A DNA stretch of 64,000 bases from Sphingobacterium spiritivorum (lineage in GTDB: Bacteria; Bacteroidota; Bacteroidia; Sphingobacteriales; Sphingobacteriaceae), in NCBI RefSeq assembly GCF_016725325.1, contig NZ_CP068083.1, positions 2,356,001 to 2,420,000 on the forward strand, read 5' to 3'. Position 1 is the stretch's first letter. Every line of letters begins with the position of its first letter. Shown here piece after piece: positions 45,846-54,085 of the stretch. The notes beneath the pieces were generated by a model, which saw nothing but the letters and a program-made list of their open reading frames with translations, was not told the DNA's origin and searched no databases. The position numbers and the translations under genes are program-made.

Positions 45846-46439
45846 ATGATAGGAATTATCAATTACGGAGCGGGGAATATATTTTCATTGACAGCGGCAT
45901 TAGACAGGGTTGGACTTTCGTATATGATGATCAATCTGCCTGAAGAGATCGATCAGTGTGATCGTATTATTATCCCGGGAGTAGGACATGCCGGCGCTGC
46001 GATGCAGAAGCTTCGGGAATCGGGCTTATCTGAATATATCCATTCCATCAAGAAACCTGTACTGGGGATATGTGTTGGTATGCAACTGATGACCGATTTT
46101 TCGGAAGAAGGTAATGCCGAACTCCTGAAGATCGTTCCGATACAAACGTTACATTTTAAAGAACGGATAGCACAGAAGGTTCCGCATATGGGCTGGAATA
46201 GCATCTCTTCGTCTGCAGGAAATCCGTTATTCCTCCATATTGAAGATAATGCGTATTTTTACTTCGTACATTCGTATTTTATTGAATATCATGAAGATTA
46301 TACCATTGCAAAATGCGATTATGATGTTCCGTTTTCGGCAGCAATGTCAAAAGGAAACTTTTATGGAGTCCAGTTTCACCCGGAAAAATCGGGTAAGGCC
46401 GGAGAGCAGTTATTATTGAATTTTTCAAAGATAAATTAG
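45846..46439 (+). CDS. hisH: Imidazole glycerol phosphate synthase, glutamine amidotransferase subunit
   Basis: Class I glutaminase that makes ammonia for HisF. The 197 residues show the nucleophile cysteine in KPVLGICVGMQLM near 74-84 and the catalytic HxE in YGVQFHPEKSGKAG near 174-187. Start MIGIINYGAGNIFSL is the standard N-terminus. It lies before hisA and pairs with hisF to convert PRFAR to imidazole glycerol phosphate. Confidence 0.96.
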   Translation: MIGIINYGAGNIFSLTAALDRVGLSYMMINLPEEIDQCDRIIIPGVGHAGAAMQKLRESGLSEYIHSIKKPVLGICVGMQLMTDFSEEGNAELLKIVPIQTLHFKERIAQKVPHMGWNSISSSAGNPLFLHIEDNAYFYFVHSYFIEYHEDYTIAKCDYDVPFSAAMSKGNFYGVQFHPEKSGKAGEQLLLNFSKIN

Positions 46440-46456
46440 AAACAAAATATTTTACT

Positions 46457-47209
46457 ATGTATATCATACCAGCAATCGATGTATTGGACAAAAAAGTAGT
46501 TCGTCTACGCGAAGGAAATTATGACGATGTAACGACTTACGATATAAGCCTTGAAGAACAAATAGACAGATACCATGCAAATGGTACTGAATTGGTGCAT
46601 ATCATCGATCTGAATGGTGCAAAAGGAGATTTCAGTAACCAGGAGTATTTATTTAATATCATCCGTAAAACTGAAATGAAGATTCAATACGGAGGTGGGG
46701 TCCGTAGCATCGAAAAGGTAAAAGAACTGATTGACGCAGGTGTATACCGTGTCATCGTAGGTACACAGGCAATCACTAATCCTGAATTCCTGGAAGAGTT
46801 GAGTACGCTTAATGAGGGTAAAATAAAGTATGCAGATCACATCGTGATAGCGATAGATGTGCTGGATGAGGTGATCAAGTATTCGGGATGGTTAGAAAGC
46901 TCGCCTATCAAACTGATTGAATATATTGATAAGTGTCTGGCACTAGGTTTCTACCGTTTTCTGTGTACAGATATCAGTAAGGACGGCAAGTTAGGCGGTG
47001 CGGGTGTAGAATTGTATAAGAAACTTTTGGATCATTCGCCTATTATCAAACTTATCGGTTCAGGAGGTATCAGCTCCATGGACGATATCCGCAAATTGCA
47101 GGAATTGGGAAGAATGGAATCCTGTGTGGTAGGAAAAGCTATTTATGAAAATCGTATTTCGATCGAAGAGATTCAGGATTGGAATTTGAAATCTTTAATA
47201 AGCTTTTAA
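46457..47209 (+). CDS. hisA: ProFAR isomerase
   Basis: Half-barrel-duplicated TIM barrel of 250 residues that isomerises ProFAR to PRFAR. The catalytic aspartate is in YIIPAIDVLDKKVVRL (D8) and the second phosphate-binding half in KLIGSGGISSMDDIRKL. The chain begins at the ATG with MYIIPAIDVL. It ends three bases before hisF. Confidence 0.95.
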   Translation: MYIIPAIDVLDKKVVRLREGNYDDVTTYDISLEEQIDRYHANGTELVHIIDLNGAKGDFSNQEYLFNIIRKTEMKIQYGGGVRSIEKVKELIDAGVYRVIVGTQAITNPEFLEELSTLNEGKIKYADHIVIAIDVLDEVIKYSGWLESSPIKLIEYIDKCLALGFYRFLCTDISKDGKLGGAGVELYKKLLDHSPIIKLIGSGGISSMDDIRKLQELGRMESCVVGKAIYENRISIEEIQDWNLKSLISF

Positions 47210-47212
47210 TAC

Positions 47213-47965
47213 ATGTTAGCAAAGCGAATCATTCCTTGTCTGGATGTGAAAGACGGTCGGACGGTGAAAGGGGTCAACTTTGTTGACCTGCGGGATGCGG
47301 GTGATCCTGTGGAGCTGGCGTATGCGTATTCTGAACAGGGGGCTGATGAACTGGTCTTTCTTGATATTACGGCTACACATGAAGGCCGCAAAACGACTAT
47401 AGATTTAGTAAAAGCGGTGGCCAGACAGGTAAATATTCCTTTTACTATTGGTGGCGGAATCAATGAGATCCGTGATGCAGAAATCCTGTTAAATTCGGGA
47501 GCAGATAAGATTTCGATTAATTCAGCAGCAGTACGTCGTCCGGAGTTAATCAATGAGATGTCGGCTGCTTTCGGAGCTCAATTTGTAGTAGTGGCAGTAG
47601 ATACCAGACATACAGAAGGTCAGAATTTTGTGCATCTCAGCGGTGGCCGGATCAAAACGGAAATCCAGACAGAAGACTGGATTCGTGAAGCTCAGGACAG
47701 GGGAGCAGGTGAAATACTGTTGACTTCAATGGATCATGACGGTACTAAAAACGGATTTGATTGTTCATTTCTGAAAAAAATTAATGCGATGATCGGGATT
47801 CCACTGATTGCATCGGGTGGAGCCGGGAATCAGGAACATTTTACAGAAGTGTTTCAACAGACGGGAGTTGACGCTGCATTGGCAGCTTCGGTTTTCCATT
47901 ATGGAGAGATTTTGATTCCGGAATTGAAAAATACGTTAAGAGCCAACGGCATTACAGTCCGGTAA
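47213..47965 (+). CDS. hisF: Imidazole glycerol phosphate synthase, cyclase subunit
   Basis: TIM-barrel partner of HisH, 250 residues. Characteristic features are the N-terminus [19 protein letters not shown] (catalytic D11 region), [26 protein letters not shown] and the second catalytic aspartate in [15 protein letters not shown]. It follows hisA by three bases and is 104 bases ahead of hisIE. Confidence 0.96.
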   Translation: MLAKRIIPCLDVKDGRTVKGVNFVDLRDAGDPVELAYAYSEQGADELVFLDITATHEGRKTTIDLVKAVARQVNIPFTIGGGINEIRDAEILLNSGADKISINSAAVRRPELINEMSAAFGAQFVVVAVDTRHTEGQNFVHLSGGRIKTEIQTEDWIREAQDRGAGEILLTSMDHDGTKNGFDCSFLKKINAMIGIPLIASGGAGNQEHFTEVFQQTGVDAALAASVFHYGEILIPELKNTLRANGITVR

Positions 47966-47979
47966 AATAATAATACAGA

Positions 47980-48049
47980 AATTAAAAGCAGAAGATATGG
48001 GGACTATTTATTCCAGGAGACCCAACTTTATCCGTTCTGCTTTTTAATT
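47980..48049 (+). repeat. Intra-operon inverted repeat between hisF and hisIE
   Basis: AATTAAAAGCAGAA (47980-47993) pairs with TTCTGCTTTTTAATT (48035-48049), with one extra T, around a 41-base loop. It ends in a T-rich run (TTTAACTTTTTA) before the hisIE start. It could be an attenuating terminator or an RNA-processing signal. Most of the 104-base gap is covered by it. Confidence 0.5.
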
Positions 48050-48069
48050 TTAACTTTTTAAAATAAAAG

Positions 48070-48654
48070 ATGCTAGATTTTTCTAAAAGTGACGGACTTG
48101 TTCCGGTCATAGTACAAGATACACAGACATTGGAAGTGCTGATGTTGGGGTATATGAATGAAGAGGCCTGGCAAAAGACGCAGGCAGAAAGAAAAGTAAC
48201 TTTTTTCTCCAGAAGTAAGAACAGGCTCTGGACAAAAGGGGAGGAAAGCGGAAATTTTCTACATGTGATCAGTTATCATATTGACTGTGATCAGGATACA
48301 CTTCTGATCAAAGCACGCCCTGACGGACCGACTTGTCATACAGGAAGCCGCAGTTGCTTCAAGACAGAATACGATCAGAATTTTTTATTTGAACTGGAAC
48401 GTATTGTAAATAATCGTTTTGAGCATCCTTCTGATGAGTCTTATGTGAATCGTCTGCGTAGCAGAGGGATTAACAAGATTGCTCAAAAAGTAGGAGAAGA
48501 GGCTGTAGAGACTGTTATCGCAGCATTGACAGAGACAGACAAGGAATTTATTGATGAAACGTCAGACTTGTTATTTCATCTTATTGTATTGTTAAGAGAA
48601 AAAGGATTCTCACTGGAAACGATTGCTAAAAATCTGGAATCCAGACATCAATAA
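48070..48654 (+). CDS. hisI: Phosphoribosyl-AMP cyclohydrolase/phosphoribosyl-ATP pyrophosphatase
   Basis: Bifunctional HisIE of 194 residues for steps two and three. The cyclohydrolase half (1-105) shows VLMLGYMNEEAWQKT, TFFSRSKNRLWTKGEESGN and the zinc/magnesium motif HIDCDQDTLLIKA and CHTGSRSCF. The pyrophosphatase half (110-194) shows GINKIAQKVGEEAVETVIAA. It ends the cluster and is followed by a clear terminator at 48688-48717. Confidence 0.95.
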   Translation: MLDFSKSDGLVPVIVQDTQTLEVLMLGYMNEEAWQKTQAERKVTFFSRSKNRLWTKGEESGNFLHVISYHIDCDQDTLLIKARPDGPTCHTGSRSCFKTEYDQNFLFELERIVNNRFEHPSDESYVNRLRSRGINKIAQKVGEEAVETVIAALTETDKEFIDETSDLLFHLIVLLREKGFSLETIAKNLESRHQ

Positions 48655-48687
48655 GCAAAGTTATCCTTACATGACATAATAGTCTTC

Positions 48688-48717
48688 AAAGTGCCGTACA
48701 TTTGTGTCCGGCACTTT
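48688..48717 (+). terminator. Rho-independent terminator of the his operon
   Basis: AAAGTGCCG (48688-48696) pairs with CGGCACTTT (48709-48717) around a 12-base loop and runs into TTTT before the next ATG at 48722. The loop holds an exact -7 promoter box (48697-48704), so terminator and promoter are interleaved. Confidence 0.85.
48697..48704 (+). promoter_or_regulatory. -7 promoter box inside the terminator loop
   Basis: TACATTTG matches TAnnTTTG and lies entirely in the loop of the hisIE terminator. Initiation near 48711 would leave an 11-base leader to the WD40 gene start at 48722. No convincing -33 element was found. Confidence 0.5.
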
Positions 48718-48721
48718 TTTT

Positions 48722-49639
48722 ATGAATAGAATATCTACGGAGTTGGCAACTGCGCTGACAGGACATCAAAATCAAATATTTGCGATTGAAAATGGTTTCT
48801 TTCCGCACACTTTATTTACCGCCGGTAATGACAAAGGTGTGGTGGAATGGGATCTGCAGGCTGGAGCATTTAAGCGTATTCTTTGTGCAGTAAGTTCGTC
48901 CGTATATTGTCTCTACCTTATTCCGGAGACAGCTTATCTTGCCATAGGACTTCGTGACGGGTCCATTATGATCGTAGATGTAGAGGCTCAGAAGCTGGTG
49001 GTGCGTCTTAAAGTTGACAAAGGAGCCGTGTTCAGCATTAAAGCCTTAACTCATAAAAAGGAATTAATTGCTGTAGGGGAAGATGGCCAGTTATATGTGT
49101 GGAATCTTCTTGATTTTAACTTAATATACCAGTTCAGGATATCAGAAACCATTATACGCGTTATTGCGGTATCTGCGAATGAAAAGCAACTTGCTTTTGG
49201 AGATAAGGCAGGTTACATCCATCTGTATGATGCTGAGGCCTATCATCTGATGGCTAAAGTACAGGGGCACGATATGCCTGTCACCTCTTTATCTTTTGAT
49301 CCGGAAAGCCGGCATTTGCTTTCTGGTGGAAGAGACGCAAAACTGGTGGTCTGGAATATTGCGGATCTTTCTCAGCAACTGTCTTATATTCCGCATATGT
49401 TTACCGTGTACGGTATATTGTTTCACCCGACAGCACCTTTTTTTGCAACAGTTAGCAGGGATAAAACATTTAAGATATGGGATAAAGATACCTATGGACT
49501 TCTGAAAAATGTGAGTCGGGATAAAGGGTATGAAAGTCATCACCTGTCTATAAATGTAGGTATTTGGACAGCAGACGGCGAGTATTTTATTACAGGAGGA
49601 GATGATAAAATTGTACGTATCTGGAAAGTAGATATTTAA
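48722..49639 (+). CDS. WD40-repeat protein
   Basis: A 305-residue cytoplasmic protein made of about seven WD40 blades; repeat ends are visible as GVVEWDL, QLYVWNL, KLVVWNI, TFKIWDK and IVRIWKV. The chain begins MNRISTELATALTGHQNQIF, where the first blade starts. The ATG at 48722 is used; an upstream in-frame GTG at 48704 lies within the terminator hairpin and is unlikely. It is a protein-binding scaffold of unknown partner. It has its own promoter, separate from the his genes. Confidence 0.9.
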   Translation: MNRISTELATALTGHQNQIFAIENGFFPHTLFTAGNDKGVVEWDLQAGAFKRILCAVSSSVYCLYLIPETAYLAIGLRDGSIMIVDVEAQKLVVRLKVDKGAVFSIKALTHKKELIAVGEDGQLYVWNLLDFNLIYQFRISETIIRVIAVSANEKQLAFGDKAGYIHLYDAEAYHLMAKVQGHDMPVTSLSFDPESRHLLSGGRDAKLVVWNIADLSQQLSYIPHMFTVYGILFHPTAPFFATVSRDKTFKIWDKDTYGLLKNVSRDKGYESHHLSINVGIWTADGEYFITGGDDKIVRIWKVDI

Positions 49640-49692
49640 TTACAAATATCTGCTACTATAAAGAATCGTTAAATTTTTTAAATGTTTTTGGT

Positions 49693-49700
49693 TAGATTTG
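49693..49700 (+). promoter_or_regulatory. -7 promoter box of the DUF2339 gene
   Basis: TAGATTTG matches TAnnTTTG. It lies 36 bases ahead of the ATG at 49737, giving a leader of about 30 bases. Confidence 0.5.
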
Positions 49701-49736
49701 GTTTGTTAGAATTATTACTAACCTAAGCGGATTACT

Positions 49737-52241
49737 ATGGAATATTTGGCGTTTGCCTTAATTGTACTTGTTATTTATTCTATTATAAATACTAAAAATC
49801 AATTAAAGAGCCTTAACGAAGGGCTTTATAAATTTCAGGAGCATCAGTTTGAGCTTCAGAAAAAAATGGATCAGGTCATCGAGAAGCTGAATGAATCTGC
49901 TCTTCCTGTGGCTGCAGAATCTACTGCTTCTGCTGAGGAAATAGCTGAACCTCCAGTATTGCAGACACCTGAAGTCGATATCCCACCACCTATTCCTCAG
50001 GATATCAAGGAAAGTAGTACTGAACCTGAGTTGCCGGCATTACCTCAGGAACCGGAAGAATTAACTGAGCGATATCAAGCAGGAAGTCTCGTGAATACTA
50101 ATCCTGAACCTACTGGTATGTATATTCCAAATGAAGTTTCTGATTCTGTAAGTCCTGTTGAAGAGCAAGAGCCTGCCTTAAGCTGGTTTGAAAGATTCAA
50201 ACAGAATAATCCTGATCTGGAAAAATTTATCGGAGAAAATCTGATCAACAAGATTGGTATCCTGATTCTGGTATTGGGGATCAGTTTCTTTGTCAAATTT
50301 GCGATTGACAGAGACTGGATCAATGAAGCCGGCCGTGTGGGTATAGGGATATTCTCCGGAGGTCTCCTGATGGGGGTAGCGCACTTTTTACGTCGAAAAT
50401 TTGCAGCCTTCAGTTCTGTATTTGTGGCAGGAGCGGTCAGTGTATTCTATCTGACGATTGGGATTGCATTCCATGATTATCATCTCTTCAGTCAATCGCT
50501 GGCATTCGGAATAATGGTGCTGATTACGGTATTCAGTATCTTTATATCACTGCTTTATGACCGTCAGGAGCTTGCTATCTTATCTATTATCGGTGGATTT
50601 GCAGTTCCGTTTATGGTGAGTACCGGTCAGGGTAATTATCACGTACTGTTTACCTATCTTTCTATTCTGAACATAGGAATGCTGAGTGTATCCTATTTCA
50701 AGAGATGGAACTGGGTCAATTTTGTAGCTTTTGCAGCAACTTTTCTCATCTATGCCGGCTGGTATTTTCAAACGGATTTTGTAAAGGATGCCACTTACGC
50801 GGGAGCCTTCGGCTATCTGACACTGTTCTTCCTTATTTTTAGTCTGGCGTTTATTATCAATAATGTAAGGTTCAAGAACAAGTTTACCAAATGGGAGCTT
50901 ATTATTATCCTGGCGAATACATTCCTGTATTTCAGTTTCGGGCTTGCCATTTTATCCGTTTGGAATTCGGAGTATAAAGGGCTGTTTTCTTTAATTCTGG
51001 CTGTATACAATCTTATTTTTGCGGTGACTATTTACCGCAAGTACAGATTGAGCGAAGAGATTGTCTATCTGTTGATTGGTCTGACTTTGCTATTTGCCGT
51101 CGTGACCATTCCAATTCAGTTTAAAGGCAACTATATTACTGCGTTCTGGGCTTGTGAAGCTGTCATATTACTATGGCTGGCCAAAAAATCGAAGTTTACC
51201 ATATACTATGCTTTCGGAATTATCCTGCAGGTGTTGGTTCTCTTCAGTTTATTTATAGACTGGACAATTGATTATGTCCCTTCCGATACGGTGATGCAGA
51301 TCGGATTGAATGAGATATTCCTAACAGGACTCCTTGTCGTTGCTTCGTATTATGTGTCTTATCGATTATTTAAGCAAAGTGATGAAGTCGAACGTCTGAG
51401 TTTTAATGTGGATTTTAATCCTGTTGATTACCGGAGGATAGTAGCGGGTGTCGCCATTGCACTGAGTTACGTTGTTGTGATATTAGAAGTTTCTTATCAG
51501 GCTTCTAACCGAATGTCTAATGACGGGTCTGTTATGGCATGTATTGCCTTGACACATTTTGTGTTTGCTACTGTACTGGTTTATTATGGTACTAAATCGA
51601 ATACTCCTGTATTGCCCCGTATACTCTGCTATGCGCTAGTCATATTGAATATAGCGGCGTATTTAGTATTTGTACACCGTATTCCTTTTATAGAAACGTT
51701 GAACCGGCTGAATAAAGTAGAAGGCAGGTATCTTGCTTTCTTCTTACATTATCCGATTCTTATTTGTCTGATCTTCCAACTTTACCGGATGGTAAAAGAC
51801 ACTATATTAAATGTTGCCAGTACGTATTTCAGACACAAGTTGCTGGTGTGGCCACTTGTATTTGTACTGGTATTTATATGCAGTGTAGAACTTAGCGTTC
51901 ATACCCTTGCATTCGCTGAAACTTTTGGTATTTACCATGCACGCGAGAATATGGTATTCAAGGTTATGTTCCCTGTGGCATGGGGAGTACTTTCATTTGT
52001 ATTTCTGATATTGGGGATCAAACAGGACTGGAGAATGTTGCGTATTGCAGCACTCTCATTACTCGGTGTAACTATTCTCAAGCTGTTTGTGTATGATATT
52101 AAGGATGTATCTGAGACGGGTAAGATTATAGCATTTATCCTGCTCGGTGTACTTATTCTGGTCATCTCTTTTGTGTACCAAAGAATAAAAAAACTAATTG
52201 TAGTTGATAATAAAGAACTTCCTCATGAAAAGAATAGTTAG
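49737..52241 (+). CDS. DUF2339 multispanning membrane protein
   Basis: An 834-residue protein. An N-terminal span is followed by a coiled-coil-like stretch (KSLNEGLYKFQEHQFELQKK) and a low-complexity Pro/Glu-rich linker at about 60-145. From ENLINKIGILILVLGISFFVKFAIDRDWI (about residue 163) onwards there are some twenty or more membrane spans. This order is that of DUF2339 proteins. The function is unknown; neighbour DUF3999 overlaps by 17 bases, so the two are translationally coupled and probably act together. Confidence 0.85.
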   Translation: MEYLAFALIVLVIYSIINTKNQLKSLNEGLYKFQEHQFELQKKMDQVIEKLNESALPVAAESTASAEEIAEPPVLQTPEVDIPPPIPQDIKESSTEPELPALPQEPEELTERYQAGSLVNTNPEPTGMYIPNEVSDSVSPVEEQEPALSWFERFKQNNPDLEKFIGENLINKIGILILVLGISFFVKFAIDRDWINEAGRVGIGIFSGGLLMGVAHFLRRKFAAFSSVFVAGAVSVFYLTIGIAFHDYHLFSQSLAFGIMVLITVFSIFISLLYDRQELAILSIIGGFAVPFMVSTGQGNYHVLFTYLSILNIGMLSVSYFKRWNWVNFVAFAATFLIYAGWYFQTDFVKDATYAGAFGYLTLFFLIFSLAFIINNVRFKNKFTKWELIIILANTFLYFSFGLAILSVWNSEYKGLFSLILAVYNLIFAVTIYRKYRLSEEIVYLLIGLTLLFAVVTIPIQFKGNYITAFWACEAVILLWLAKKSKFTIYYAFGIILQVLVLFSLFIDWTIDYVPSDTVMQIGLNEIFLTGLLVVASYYVSYRLFKQSDEVERLSFNVDFNPVDYRRIVAGVAIALSYVVVILEVSYQASNRMSNDGSVMACIALTHFVFATVLVYYGTKSNTPVLPRILCYALVILNIAAYLVFVHRIPFIETLNRLNKVEGRYLAFFLHYPILICLIFQLYRMVKDTILNVASTYFRHKLLVWPLVFVLVFICSVELSVHTLAFAETFGIYHARENMVFKVMFPVAWGVLSFVFLILGIKQDWRMLRIAALSLLGVTILKLFVYDIKDVSETGKIIAFILLGVLILVISFVYQRIKKLIVVDNKELPHEKNS

Positions 52242-53445
52242 TGTTTTTTTATGCAGTCTTTTAGCGGTTATCCAGGTATATGGCCAGCAATACAGTGCCA
52301 CATTGGAAGGAAACAAAAAAGAGGGATATTATCAGTTTAAAATTTCTGCGGGGATTCGTTCGGTTATCGGTAATGATATCTCAAAAATCCGGATCAGAGA
52401 TAACGGAGGTCAGGAAGTGCCGTTTGTGAAATTTGTAAATGCATCTGCGGGGGACAAATTTTTGCCTTTGACTATCGTCAAAAAAGAGATTATAGCGGAT
52501 AGTGTGACAACTCTTATCATCCGGAATACAAAGCAGGAAACCTGGACTTCTCTGTCTTTACGAATTGCGAACAGCAATAGCAGCAAGCGGTATACACTGA
52601 CAGGAAGTAATGACTCTGTGAATTGGTTCAGCCTTTCAGAGAATCAGTTGTTAGACAATCTTGTCGGATCAGGTCAGACCTTTAAAGATCAGGAAATTAC
52701 TTTTCCACTGAATAACTACAGGTATCTGAAGATTATAATTCGGGATAAAGGTTCCAGTCCGATCAATGTGTTAGAGGTGGGACGTTATGAAAGCGTCAAG
52801 ACAGTCGCCACATATCAGCCTGTTCAGGGAGTTAAATTCGATATGAAGTCAGAAAATAAAAATTCTATTCTTCATGTGATGTTGCCTGACTTTCAGATTA
52901 TTGATTATGTGTCTCTGTCTGTTGCTGATCCGAAATTATATCAGCGTAAAGTTGCTGTACTTGCCAGTCAGTTGGTACAGGTAAAGCGTAACAGATGGGA
53001 GGATCAGCTCGTGGAGATCGGGCAGTATGAGTTGAGTCCGGCCAATACGCATATAGTTGTTCCGAGTCTGTTTGTAAAGGATTTTTATATTCAGATCGAG
53101 AATCTGGATAGTCCTCCTCTGCGAATTGACAGTCTTTCTCTAGGGCAGACTGCGTTAAATATTATTACTAATCTTGCTGCGGGCAAGCAGTACAGTATCG
53201 TGATAGACTCTGCTTACAAGGCTCCGGATTATGATCTTTCTTTATTTAAGAATAATGCCAGTGATCAGCTTCCCGTATTGACGGTAAGCAAGTTGAAACC
53301 CCTAAAACCGGGAATCGGAGCTATTAAGAATGAAGCCTGGAAAAAAACTTTTGGTAATATCCTGCTATGGGGAGGGATGGTCATCGCAATAATCGTGATA
53401 TGCTATTTTGCTATCGGTTTCCTGAAAGATGTTAATAAGAAGTAA
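52225..53445 (+). CDS. DUF3999-like exported protein with membrane anchor
   Basis: A 406-residue protein with a signal peptide (residues 1-20, AVIQVYGQ), a long beta-rich extracytoplasmic region with jelly-roll-like segments (SKRYTLTGSNDSVNWFSLSENQ, then FPLNNYRYLKIIIRD) and one membrane span near the C-terminus (about 378-398, GNILLWGGMVIAIIVICYFA). This matches DUF3999, which is found next to DUF2339 in many bacteria. The start at 52225 overlaps the DUF2339 end by 17 bases. The discoidin-like middle suggests carbohydrate binding, but this is an inference. Confidence 0.8.
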   Translation: MKRIVSVFLCSLLAVIQVYGQQYSATLEGNKKEGYYQFKISAGIRSVIGNDISKIRIRDNGGQEVPFVKFVNASAGDKFLPLTIVKKEIIADSVTTLIIRNTKQETWTSLSLRIANSNSSKRYTLTGSNDSVNWFSLSENQLLDNLVGSGQTFKDQEITFPLNNYRYLKIIIRDKGSSPINVLEVGRYESVKTVATYQPVQGVKFDMKSENKNSILHVMLPDFQIIDYVSLSVADPKLYQRKVAVLASQLVQVKRNRWEDQLVEIGQYELSPANTHIVVPSLFVKDFYIQIENLDSPPLRIDSLSLGQTALNIITNLAAGKQYSIVIDSAYKAPDYDLSLFKNNASDQLPVLTVSKLKPLKPGIGAIKNEAWKKTFGNILLWGGMVIAIIVICYFAIGFLKDVNKK

Positions 53446-53487
53446 GATCCGAAATCAGGATCCGTTTATGTAAATACTCACGTCGGA

Positions 53488-53961
53488 TTAAGCCGGTATA
53501 AAAGAAAGAATTTTTTCTAAATATACAGCATCTTCCTGATCGAATGAATTCAGGGTATCGCTATCTACATCAAGTACAGCAATAATTTTTCCGCCTACAC
53601 GTACGGGTAGCACAATTTCTGATTTGGATAAGGAGCTACATGCAATATGACCGGGAAATTTATCTACATCCGGAACAATAAGGGTTTGCTCTTCTGCCCA
53701 GGCTGTTCCGCAGACACCTTTTCCTTTTTTTATACGTGTACATGCTACGGGACCCTGAAACGGACCTAAAACTAATTCTTCAGCTTCAACAAGATAAAAT
53801 CCTACCCAAAAGAATCCGAACTGTTCTTTGAGTGCAGCGCTGATATTTGCAAGATTAGCAATCAGATTAGATTCTCCGCTAATTAAAGCCTCTATCTGAG
53901 GGATCAGTCCTTTATATTGTTCTGCTTTATTTCCTGTAAGTATATTCAGATCTTCTGCCAT
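53488..53961 (-). CDS. msrC: Free methionine-(R)-sulfoxide reductase
   Basis: A 157-residue GAF-domain enzyme that reduces free methionine-R-sulfoxide. Its three catalytic cysteines are C74, C84 and C108. Their spacing (10 and 24) equals that of the E. coli fRMsr cysteines C84, C94 and C118. The segments FFWVGFYLVEAEELVLGPFQG and IAVLDVDSDTLNSFD are typical. Cytoplasmic. It is convergent with the DUF3999 gene, 42 bases from it. Confidence 0.92.
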   Translation of the reverse strand: MAEDLNILTGNKAEQYKGLIPQIEALISGESNLIANLANISAALKEQFGFFWVGFYLVEAEELVLGPFQGPVACTRIKKGKGVCGTAWAEEQTLIVPDVDKFPGHIACSSLSKSEIVLPVRVGGKIIAVLDVDSDTLNSFDQEDAVYLEKILSFIPA

Positions 53962-53983
53962 ATATGTTGTTGCTCCACAAGTA

Positions 53984-54019
53984 TTGAATACTCGTCTTTG
54001 ATTAAAGACAAGTATTCAA
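53984..54019. repeat. 16-bp inverted repeat upstream of msrC
   Basis: TTGAATACTCGTCTTT (53984-53999) pairs with AAAGACAAGTATTCAA (54004-54019) around a GATT loop, with one G-U pair. It lies 22 bases ahead of the msrC start and 66 bases past the end of the GH43-like gene. It may be the terminator of the GH43 gene, though no T-run follows, or a leader hairpin or operator of msrC. Confidence 0.55.
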
Positions 54020-54085
54020 AATTACAAAATGTTTGGAGGAGTATTGGGTTTTAAAATTAATATTTCAAGAGCATAGCTATATATG

